Origin: an uncultured Bacteroidota bacterium
Lineage (GTDB): Bacteria; Bacteroidota; Bacteroidia; Bacteroidales; GCA-2748055
Length of the DNA: 61,012 nt
Direction of reading: 5' to 3'
NCBI GenBank assembly: GCA_937129385.1
Contig: CAKZNC010000065.1
Location: 1-61,012 of the forward strand
Position 1 is the first letter of the stretch. Every line of letters begins with the position of its first letter. The notes beneath the pieces were generated by a model, which saw only the letters and a list, made by a program, of their open reading frames with translations, had not been told where the DNA came from and searched no databases. The position numbers and the translations under genes are program-made. This document shows, piece by piece, positions 7,551 through 15,170 of the stretch.

Positions 7551-8247
7551 CAATCAGGAATACAGCCGGACGCTTATGCAGGTTCGGCTTTTTCTTTTTC
7601 CATTCACTAACCGGCAGGGTCCTGACCATTTCATCAGGTGTTGTCAGGTCTGCCGCCACGGTAAGCAATGTCCCTGGCATGCAGGTTTTACACACTTCCT
7701 CCATCATGGAATTGTTCCTGTATGGCGTCTCGATGAAGATCTGGGTTTCATCTTGCTCAAGCGCCTTTTTTTCAAGGGTCCGGATTGCCTGTGTCTTTTC
7801 GCCGGTCTGGATCGGGAGGTAACCGTTGAACCTGAATGACTGTCCGTTCAAACCGGAAGCTGAAAGTGCAAGGAATATCGAGGAAGGTCCGGTTAAAGGC
7901 ACAACCTTCAACCCTTTTTCGTGGGCCAGTCGGACCAGTGTCGCTCCGGGGTCTGCAATGCCTGGCATCCCGGCTTCTGAGATGATTCCCAAATCCTCTC
8001 CCCTGATTACCGGTTCCAGGAAAGAAGTTACGACCGAAGGATCGGTATGCTTGTTCAGCTCAAAAAAACGGATATCATCAATGACCACGTCGTGATCGAC
8101 CGATTTCAGGAAGCGTCGTGCATTTCTGACGTTTTCAACCACCAGGAAACTGAGACCTGTGATGCACCGCTTGAGTCCGGCAGGCAGGTAGGTGTCAGGA
8201 TCACTGTTTCCGAGTGAATTTGGAATGAGGTAGATCTTCCCGGGCAT
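7537..8247 (-). CDS. RsmI-type SAM-dependent methyltransferase
   Basis: This 236-residue tetrapyrrole-methylase-fold protein belongs to the RsmI group, which 2'-O-methylates C1402 of 16S rRNA. Family landmarks are the N-terminal YLIPNSLG, the central SEAGMPGIADPGATLVR loop, and VPLTGPSSIFLALSASG. The N-terminus differs from Proteobacterial RsmI (no GTPIGNLxD), as in the second RsmI-like protein of Bacteroidota, so the precise target is less certain than the fold. It is divergent from the PhnP-like gene. Confidence 0.88.
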   Translation of the reverse strand: MPGKIYLIPNSLGNSDPDTYLPAGLKRCITGLSFLVVENVRNARRFLKSVDHDVVIDDIRFFELNKHTDPSVVTSFLEPVIRGEDLGIISEAGMPGIADPGATLVRLAHEKGLKVVPLTGPSSIFLALSASGLNGQSFRFNGYLPIQTGEKTQAIRTLEKKALEQDETQIFIETPYRNNSMMEEVCKTCMPGTLLTVAADLTTPDEMVRTLPVSEWKKKKPNLHKRPAVFLIGKRG

Positions 8248-8327
8248 AATTTTTTCTTAAAAATACGACAGATTTGAGAGAATGCATGCACCTTCCTGAT
8301 AAAATGATTACATTCGATACAACGAAT

Positions 8328-9098
8328 ATGGGCAATTTAAAGATCACATTTCTCGGTACAGGAACCTCGCAGGGTGTTCCGGTTATTGGATGCAAATGTG
8401 CAGCCTGCAGTTCAGACAATCCGGAAGACAAAAGACTGCGCTCTTCGATACTCGTTGAAAATGAAGGAAGTACCATCGTGGTCGATACGGGGCCTGATTT
8501 CAGGCAGCAGATGCTGCGTGCAGATGTGGACCGGCTCGATGCAGTGGTGTATACGCATGAACACCGTGATCACATTGCCGGACTGGATGATATCAGGTCG
8601 TATAATTTCCTCCAGAAACGTTCCATGGATCTGTACGGCGAAAAGCGGGTCTTGCAATCAATACGCATTTCATTTCCATATATTTTTGCTGAAGATAAAT
8701 ATCCGGGAGTTCCAAATGTAGTCCTGAATACCATTGATGCGCAACCATTTATGATCGGGGGGGTTCGTTTTATTCCCATCAGGATGCTGCATGCCAGTAT
8801 GCCGGTATTCGGATTCAGGATCAATGATTTTGCCTACCTGGTAGATGCAAATTTCATCTCTGCCGAAGAGATGAAGAAGCTGGAAGGTGTAACGGATGTG
8901 GTGATCGGCGCCCTGCGGAAAGAAAAACATCATTCACATTTCACACTCAATGAAGCGGCGGACCTGTTCCGTGAGCTGGGGGCCGGGCGAGGATTTATTA
9001 CACATATTTCTCACCAGATGGGACCCGTTTCAGCTTTCTCAGCATTGCTGCCCACAGGAATGAAAGCGGCTTATGACGGTTTGGTCCTTGATTTATAA
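8328..9098 (+). CDS. MBL-fold hydrolase, PhnP-like
   Basis: From ATG 8328 the 256-residue product starts at the conserved FLGTGTSQGVPVIGC and carries the metallo-beta-lactamase metal motif HEHRDH at residues 77-82, with a CKCAAC pair near the N-terminus as in PhnP-type cyclic-phosphate phosphodiesterases. The substrate is not determined; no phn genes are nearby. Upstream in-frame starts at 8274 (TTG), 8286 and 8304 would add unmatched residues. The 3' end overlaps the convergent MFS gene by 28 bp. Confidence 0.87.
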   Translation: MGNLKITFLGTGTSQGVPVIGCKCAACSSDNPEDKRLRSSILVENEGSTIVVDTGPDFRQQMLRADVDRLDAVVYTHEHRDHIAGLDDIRSYNFLQKRSMDLYGEKRVLQSIRISFPYIFAEDKYPGVPNVVLNTIDAQPFMIGGVRFIPIRMLHASMPVFGFRINDFAYLVDANFISAEEMKKLEGVTDVVIGALRKEKHHSHFTLNEAADLFRELGAGRGFITHISHQMGPVSAFSALLPTGMKAAYDGLVLDL

Positions 9099-10282
9099 AC
9101 AACCGGTTCATTCATCACTTTCCTTGAAGCCAGGAAGAGGATCCCGGCGAAAATATTCAGCACAAGAAAGATAGTGCCTCCCAGCTTGAGTGCTGTAGGG
9201 AGATCATACAGGTCGTTGACCCAACCAAGGAACGGACCTGCAATTGAAAAATTGATCCGGATGATAAAATTCCTGACAGATAGCACTGTTGCACGGACAT
9301 CAGATCCTGTGACCCGATTAATGTAGTCTTTGAGCACTGGCGTGGCATATCCCCTGACAAGGTAAAAGATGAAGAGAATGGCAAATCCAATGACCAGTCC
9401 GGAAAATGATAGTGCAATGTACCCCAGGGGAATGACCAGGCTGATAAGGATGATGGTTCCAGAAGGTTTCAGAAGTGCTTCCACGCGGTAAGCAGTAAAG
9501 GAGGCAATCGCAACAGTGAGGTTTAATGCTGCCCACAGGATAGGAAACCATATAATATCGATCTCATGGTATTCAAAGAAGCTTTGTGCGAACCAGGCCA
9601 TGGTGAGGGTGGCACATCCTGTGAAGGCAGAAAAGAGAATGTTTCTTCTCAGCAATTGATTGTCAAATAACGCAAATTTTGACACCTGCAGAATTTCTTT
9701 AAAACTCGTGTTAACCAGCATTTTGTGCCTTGATGGTTCGCGAAGCGTGAGCGCAGCTGGGACGGCGATGGCTGCCACGATGATCTGTCCATAATAGGGG
9801 GTCCTCAGGGAGAAAGTGATCAAACCTATGCTCAGTAACGAAGCCGCAGCTTCTGCAAGATTTCCCAGGGAGGTGATCCTTCCTTCGAACTTGCTATATT
9901 GCCTGGATCGCCTGATTTCCAGCAGGGAATCATACAACATGGCTGAATCTGCACCGGAAACACAGCTCTGTCCGATTCCAAGAACAATTTGAGCGATCAG
10001 GAAACCGGTAAATCCATAGCTTACTCCATAAATACTGAAACCTGTAACGCCCATCAGCGCACCAAGAACCATGGTCCGTTTTCTTCCCCAAACATCTGCC
10101 AGGTATCCGGAGGGGATCTCCAGGATCACAATGACAATGGAGTAGATTGCCTGGAGGATCATGATGTCGGCCATTTCCAGACCATTACTTTTATAGAAAG
10201 GCACCACGATGGGCATGTACAGCATGAACCATTTGGCGACCTTGATGATGTATAGTCTGGGTATATTGGGATGAGCAGACAT
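9071..10282 (-). CDS. Major facilitator superfamily transporter
   Basis: The 403-residue inner-membrane protein shows about twelve hydrophobic helices and the MFS loop signature LADVWGRKR between helices 2 and 3. It looks like a drug/sugar efflux-type MFS member; the substrate cannot be predicted. The N-terminus is directly preceded by a -7 box (10288-10295) only 5 bp before the ATG, so the mRNA may be nearly leaderless. Its C-terminus overlaps the convergent PhnP-like gene. Confidence 0.88.
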   Translation of the reverse strand: MSAHPNIPRLYIIKVAKWFMLYMPIVVPFYKSNGLEMADIMILQAIYSIVIVILEIPSGYLADVWGRKRTMVLGALMGVTGFSIYGVSYGFTGFLIAQIVLGIGQSCVSGADSAMLYDSLLEIRRSRQYSKFEGRITSLGNLAEAAASLLSIGLITFSLRTPYYGQIIVAAIAVPAALTLREPSRHKMLVNTSFKEILQVSKFALFDNQLLRRNILFSAFTGCATLTMAWFAQSFFEYHEIDIIWFPILWAALNLTVAIASFTAYRVEALLKPSGTIILISLVIPLGYIALSFSGLVIGFAILFIFYLVRGYATPVLKDYINRVTGSDVRATVLSVRNFIIRINFSIAGPFLGWVNDLYDLPTALKLGGTIFLVLNIFAGILFLASRKVMNEPVVYKSRTKPS

Positions 10283-10287
10283 GGCGG

Positions 10288-10295
10288 CAAATATA
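10288..10295 (-). promoter_or_regulatory. -7 box TATATTTG immediately before the MFS gene
   Basis: Exact TAnnTTTG match on the minus strand that ends 5 bp before the MFS ATG (10282), implying transcription starting at or within a few bases of the start codon. Confidence 0.5.
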
Positions 10296-10369
10296 GAGAT
10301 AATCCTGTTGTAAAATACATTTTATATGAGTTCTCAGGTTGTATCTTTACGCATTAAACAATCGTTTTC

Positions 10370-12175
10370 ATGGGCGCCACGATCATCGAAAAAATACTTG
10401 CATCACATTCCGGAAGGACGATTGTCAGGCCGGGAGAGATCATTGATGTTGAAATTGATGCCAGGGTGGCACGCGATTTCGGGGGAGCGAATGTGGTGAA
10501 CAATATCGAGACATTCGGGCTCACGCTGGACGACCCGGGTAAGACCTTTTTTACCTTTGACTGCAATCCGACGGGATCTGATCAAAAATATGCTGCCAAC
10601 CAGCACAGGTGCAGGATTTTTGCCAGGGAGCATGAAATGAAGGTTTTTGATATCAACGAGGGGATCGGAACGCATGTGCTGATTGAAAAAGGGCTTGCAT
10701 ACCCGGGAGCAACTGCTGTATCGACCGATAGTCATGCCAATATCCTGGGTGCCGTAGGAGCCTTCGGTCAGGGCATGGGAGACCGTGACATTGCAGCAGT
10801 ATGGAGCCACGGGAAGACCTGGTTTAAAGTTCCACCAACTGTAAAATTATTGCTGAATGGTACGCGACCTGCCGACATAACTGCAAAGGACGTTGTCCTG
10901 AACCTGCTGCACCGGTTCGGTGCAAATGAATTACTTGGGTGTGCGATTGAACTCTACGGACCGGCAATTGAGGAGATGAAACTTGACGAACGGATCACCA
11001 TCGCTTCCATGGCAACCGAGCTTGGGGCGATCATTATCTTGTTTCCGCCGAATAATGAGGTGGTCCGGTATTGTGAGTCCAGGGCAATGAGAAAGATCGT
11101 GCCGGTGCCAGCCGACCAGGATGCTCAATACCTGAGGGAGGAGGAAATTGATCTTTCGGAATTTATAAAGCTTATATCCCGGCCCGGGAAGCCCCATGAC
11201 ACCACCCCAATTCCAACGGAGCGTACCTGGATTGATTCTGCATTTATTGGCAGTTGCACAAACGGACGATTCAGGGATATTGAGATCGCAGCCTGTATCC
11301 TGAAGGGCCGCAAGGTAGCACCGGGCGTTGTCCTCAAAGTGGTGCCGGCAACAGACAGGGTGTGGGAGCAGGCGCTGGAAGAGGGGTATATTGACGATCT
11401 GAAAACAGCCGGGGCGCTGATCTCCAACGCAGGATGTGCGGGGTGTGCAGCCGGACAGGTGGGACAGAACGGACCCGGCGAAGTGACCATCAGTACCGGG
11501 AACAGGAATTTCCCGGGAAAACAGGGACTCGGTGAAGTCTACCTGGCATCCCCGGATGTGGTTGCTGCTTCAGCCATTGCAGGGTATATTACGGGACCAG
11601 ACCAGGTGCCGGAAGAGGCCCCTGCACGTCCAGTTCAGCATAAAAATAGAGAAACAGGGAGGAGCACTGAAAAAACTGGGACAGAGGTCCGGGCCGAGGA
11701 GGTGACCGGCAGGGCATGGGTAATCCCGGAGGATGATATCGATACCGATATGATCTTTCATAACCGACACCTTGCGATCACCAATATCGATGAAATGGGA
11801 GCCTTCGCATTCGGCAACCTGGAAGGATATGAAGAATTTGCTGAGAAGGCGCGGGAAGGGGATGTGATTTTTGCGGGCAGGAATTTTGGTGCGGGGAGCT
11901 CCAGGCAGCAGGCCGTTGATTGTTTCAAAGCGCTTGGAACGGGTGCCATCGTTGCCGAATCATTTGGTGCCATCTATGAAAGAAATGCGATAAACTCTGC
12001 TTTCCCGATCCTGTCAGGGAAGGGATTTACCGACGGGGCCATTCGAACGGGGGACCTTGTGACGGTGAATTGCAGTGAGGGAACGATATACCTGCATGAA
12101 CAACAAAAAACGTTGCAAGCCGAACCCTTCCCGGATGTGCAAATGGATATTTTTAAGAACAACGGAATCTTTTAA
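10370..12175 (+). CDS. Fused LeuC-LeuD type hydro-lyase (aconitase superfamily), copy 1
   Basis: The 601-residue product fuses an aconitase/LeuC catalytic part (about 1-415) to a LeuD swivel domain (about 440-600). The catalytic part has STDSHANILGA, the [4Fe-4S] ligands Cys296 (GSCTNGR), Cys356 and Cys359 (GCAGC), and TGNRNFPGKQG. The swivel domain has NFGAGSSRQQA. The superfamily includes 3-isopropylmalate, homoaconitate and dimethylmalate dehydratases. The small-domain loop that reads YLRT or YLVY in known homoaconitases and isopropylmalate isomerases is HLAI here (His467), so the substrate is open. A poorly conserved, charged linker at about 420-440 joins the domains. asnA follows 11 bp downstream. 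Confidence 0.88.
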   Translation: MGATIIEKILASHSGRTIVRPGEIIDVEIDARVARDFGGANVVNNIETFGLTLDDPGKTFFTFDCNPTGSDQKYAANQHRCRIFAREHEMKVFDINEGIGTHVLIEKGLAYPGATAVSTDSHANILGAVGAFGQGMGDRDIAAVWSHGKTWFKVPPTVKLLLNGTRPADITAKDVVLNLLHRFGANELLGCAIELYGPAIEEMKLDERITIASMATELGAIIILFPPNNEVVRYCESRAMRKIVPVPADQDAQYLREEEIDLSEFIKLISRPGKPHDTTPIPTERTWIDSAFIGSCTNGRFRDIEIAACILKGRKVAPGVVLKVVPATDRVWEQALEEGYIDDLKTAGALISNAGCAGCAAGQVGQNGPGEVTISTGNRNFPGKQGLGEVYLASPDVVAASAIAGYITGPDQVPEEAPARPVQHKNRETGRSTEKTGTEVRAEEVTGRAWVIPEDDIDTDMIFHNRHLAITNIDEMGAFAFGNLEGYEEFAEKAREGDVIFAGRNFGAGSSRQQAVDCFKALGTGAIVAESFGAIYERNAINSAFPILSGKGFTDGAIRTGDLVTVNCSEGTIYLHEQQKTLQAEPFPDVQMDIFKNNGIF

Positions 12176-12186
12176 ACACTTGAACC

Positions 12187-13221
12187 ATGAGATTGATCAT
12201 TCCTGATAATTATCAGCCCCTGTTGGGCCTGAAGCAGACAGAGACTGCGATAAAGCTTATGAAAGAACACTTTGAGATCGGGCTCTCGTCCGAGCTCCGC
12301 CTCAGGAGGGTCACAGCGCCACTCTTTGTTCTCAGCTCTACCGGTTTGAACGATAATCTGCGTGGCGTTGAGGAGCCTGTTGAATTCAAGATCAAGGACA
12401 TGCGTAACCAGGATGCGGAGGTGGTGCAGTCACTTGCAAAATGGAAGCGGATGATGCTCCGTGATTATGATATTGAGTTGGGGAACGGGATCTATACTGA
12501 CATGAATGCCCTGCGACCCGATGAAGAGCTGGACAATTTACACAGTGTGTATGTCGACCAGTGGGACTGGGAGCGGGTGATCAGCAAATCGGATAAGAAC
12601 CTGGATTACCTGAAACGAATGGTGCGGCAGATCTATGCAACCATCAGGCGTACCGAGTTCTACCTGTTCAGCCTTTATCCGCAACTTCGTCCGCAGTTGC
12701 CGGAGGAGATTACATTCATACATGCGGAGGAACTGTATGAGATGTTTCCCGATCTGACTCCCAAAGAACGTGAAGACAAAATCTCCGAAAAATACGGGGC
12801 GGTGTTCATCATCGGGATCGGGTCAGAACTGCCCGATGGCAAGCCGCATGACAGGCGGGCGCCGGATTATGATGACTGGACCACGGAAACGACGGACGGG
12901 TACAGGGGGCTCAACGGAGATATTATCGTCTGGAACCCGGTGCTGAAGATCGCTTGCGAATTATCCTCCATGGGGATACGTGTCGATGGAGAGGAGCTGG
13001 AGAGGCAGCTTAAACTGACGGGTGATACAGACCGGCTTGACCTGTTGTTCCACAGGCGACTGATGGATGGTGAGCTTCCACCTGCCATTGGCGGAGGGAT
13101 CGGGCAATCCCGCACAGCGATGGTTTACCTGCAAAAAGCACATATCGGGGAGATACAGTCTGCCATCTGGCCGGGAGAGATGGTGGACCATTGTCGCAAA
13201 TGCGGGATCCGGCTCATGTGA
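12187..13221 (+). CDS. asnA: Aspartate--ammonia ligase (asparagine synthetase A)
   Basis: AsnA makes asparagine from aspartate and ammonium with ATP-to-AMP cleavage, using a class II tRNA-synthetase-like fold. The 344-residue product shows the family segments SSELRLRRVTAPLFV, NDNLRGVE, DQWDWERV and the C-terminal GGGIGQSRTAMVYLQKAHIG. Length is normal. It lies between two fused LeuCD hydro-lyase genes (gaps of 11 and 48 bp), so the three are probably one transcript, which is an unexpected partnership for this enzyme. Confidence 0.96.
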   Translation: MRLIIPDNYQPLLGLKQTETAIKLMKEHFEIGLSSELRLRRVTAPLFVLSSTGLNDNLRGVEEPVEFKIKDMRNQDAEVVQSLAKWKRMMLRDYDIELGNGIYTDMNALRPDEELDNLHSVYVDQWDWERVISKSDKNLDYLKRMVRQIYATIRRTEFYLFSLYPQLRPQLPEEITFIHAEELYEMFPDLTPKEREDKISEKYGAVFIIGIGSELPDGKPHDRRAPDYDDWTTETTDGYRGLNGDIIVWNPVLKIACELSSMGIRVDGEELERQLKLTGDTDRLDLLFHRRLMDGELPPAIGGGIGQSRTAMVYLQKAHIGEIQSAIWPGEMVDHCRKCGIRLM

Positions 13222-13269
13222 TGGCCCGCGGATTTTCCGACTGATTGCTGAATATTCAAAGACCAATCG

Positions 13270-15045
13270 ATGCCTACATTTGCTGAAAAAATATTTGGAG
13301 CTCCTGCGGGTACCATCGTGTTCCGGCAGCCAGACCTGGTACTTACCCACGACAACACGGCGAGTATTGAAAAAACCTTTCAGCGGATGGGAGGTACACA
13401 TGTTGCTGACCCTGACCAGCTGATGGTGGTCCTGGACCACAATGCTCCCCCTACCACCTCCTCTGTTGCCACCAATTATGCCGCCATCCGGGATTTCGTG
13501 GACAGACAGGGGGTACGTAAGTTTTATGATGCCGGGGAGGGGATCTGTCACCAGCTGATGTCCCATCATGCCCGACCCGGAATGCTAATCGTGGGCAGTG
13601 ACAGTCACACCTGCACGGCAGGTGCTTTCAATGCGCTTGCAGCCGGGATTGACCGGACCGAAGCTGCCGGGCTCTGGATGAAGGGGGAGACCTGGTTCCG
13701 GGTCCCTGAGACATTGAAGATCAATCTGCAGGGAGCATTGCGGGATGGGGTTTATGGAAAAGATCTTTCGTTGTGGATCATCGGAATCCTGGGATCGGCC
13801 GGGGCTAATTACATGTCCATTGAGTTTCACGGTGACGGTGTCAGGCACCTGGCAATATCTGAGCGAATGACCCTTGCAAACCTGGCCTCGGAGATGGGCG
13901 CCAAGAATGCGGTATTTCCGGCAGATCAGGTGTTGGAGGAATACCTGGGGGAGTCGGTGCAGGGGATTTGGGCAGATGAAGATGCTGCATATGCACGGGA
14001 GATCACCGTTGACCTGGGAGAAGTATATCCGCTTGTTGCAGCTCCGCACCAGGTAGACAATATTATGGCGGTGGCCGAAGTTGCCGGTGAGCCTGTGGAC
14101 CAGGGAGTGATCGGTACCTGTACCAATGGCAGGATCGAGGATCTGCGCGAGGCTGCGGCAATTCTGAAGGGAAAGAAAGTCGAAAAGGGGTTTCAGTTGC
14201 TGGTGATCCCTGCATCAAAAGCCATTTACCTACAGGCGATCGAAGAGGGGTTGATCACCACCTTCCTGGAGGCAGGTGCCAATGTGCTGAGCTCTTCATG
14301 TGGTCCCTGCCTGGGGACAGGGCAGGGGATACCGGCTGATGGTTCGAGGGTTATTTCAACCGCCAACCGGAATTTTCCCGGGCGTATGGGAAACAAGGAG
14401 GCTGAGATCTACCTGGGATCTCCGGCAGTGGTTGCTTATTCGGCCCTTCAGGGCAAGATCACAGATTCGAGGACTGCCGGTGGGGCCGAAAGTTTTCCAT
14501 TTAAAAGGGAAGTTTCCGGTACGATCTCTATTCCGGAGGATGCGAGCTCACGTCGGCATGGGATAGTTTGGGATTATTCCGATGCAGATCACCTGAATAC
14601 CGACCAGATGTTTGCTGGTCACCTGACATACAAGATACTCAGCTCTGATCCGGAAGGGATAAGGGAGCACCTGTTTGCCGATTTCGATCCCTCCTTTGCG
14701 GGTCGGCTTGAGGCAGGTGATGTCATTTTGGGCGGGGAGAATTTCGGCTGCGGAAGCTCCAGGGAGCACCCGGCAGTCGGACTGGCACATGCGGGAGTGA
14801 AGGCGGTGATCGTGAAATCGGTGAACCGTATTTTCTTCCGCGCATCGATCAACCAGGGATTGCCGCTGATCGTGCTTCCGGAAGCAGTTGAAGCATATGA
14901 AGTTGGAGATCATGTGGGGATTAACCTGGAGAAAGGTGAGGTGAGAGTGGGTGAGCAGACCTTTTCATTTCAACCGTTACCTGGTAAGCTGCTTGAGATT
15001 TTGGAGAAGAGAGGGCTGGTGAACTATCTCGCTGTTGATCTTTGA
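13270..15045 (+). CDS. Fused LeuC-LeuD type hydro-lyase (aconitase superfamily), copy 2
   Basis: The 591-residue product has the same architecture as copy 1 but is far from identical. The catalytic part has VGSDSHTCTAGA, [4Fe-4S] ligands Cys284 (GTCTNGR), Cys344 and Cys347 (SSCGPCLG), and TANRNFPGRMG. The swivel domain has the classical NFGCGSSREHP. This copy is closer to canonical LeuC/homoaconitase proteins (MLIVGSDSHT). The specificity loop reads HLTY (His451), where YLRT or YLVY is usual. No isopropylmalate or homoisocitrate dehydrogenase or synthase gene is nearby. Transcription ends at a strong terminator shared with the convergent TonB receptor gene. Confidence 0.9.
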   Translation: MPTFAEKIFGAPAGTIVFRQPDLVLTHDNTASIEKTFQRMGGTHVADPDQLMVVLDHNAPPTTSSVATNYAAIRDFVDRQGVRKFYDAGEGICHQLMSHHARPGMLIVGSDSHTCTAGAFNALAAGIDRTEAAGLWMKGETWFRVPETLKINLQGALRDGVYGKDLSLWIIGILGSAGANYMSIEFHGDGVRHLAISERMTLANLASEMGAKNAVFPADQVLEEYLGESVQGIWADEDAAYAREITVDLGEVYPLVAAPHQVDNIMAVAEVAGEPVDQGVIGTCTNGRIEDLREAAAILKGKKVEKGFQLLVIPASKAIYLQAIEEGLITTFLEAGANVLSSSCGPCLGTGQGIPADGSRVISTANRNFPGRMGNKEAEIYLGSPAVVAYSALQGKITDSRTAGGAESFPFKREVSGTISIPEDASSRRHGIVWDYSDADHLNTDQMFAGHLTYKILSSDPEGIREHLFADFDPSFAGRLEAGDVILGGENFGCGSSREHPAVGLAHAGVKAVIVKSVNRIFFRASINQGLPLIVLPEAVEAYEVGDHVGINLEKGEVRVGEQTFSFQPLPGKLLEILEKRGLVNYLAVDL

Positions 15046-15080
15046 GCATTTCGTGCCTGATTTTCCGGTATTATACCAAA

Positions 15081-15110
15081 AAAAGAGCCCCGGGGAACCG
15101 GGGCTCTTTG
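15081..15110. terminator. Strong bidirectional terminator
   Basis: A 12-bp perfect stem (15082-15093 with 15098-15109) closes a GGAA tetraloop, with T-runs possible on both strands. It separates the LeuCD/asnA operon from the convergent TonB-dependent receptor. Confidence 0.9.
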
Positions 15111-15170
15111 TGATCATCACCTGGCACAAATTCTTTGTTGCGGAGATTGTGCCTTTATTCAGTATGCAAT

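Noticed and set aside
10370-15045. Recent tandem duplication of one leuCD gene
   Set aside because: The two proteins share motifs and domain order but differ along most of their length, and asnA lies between them.
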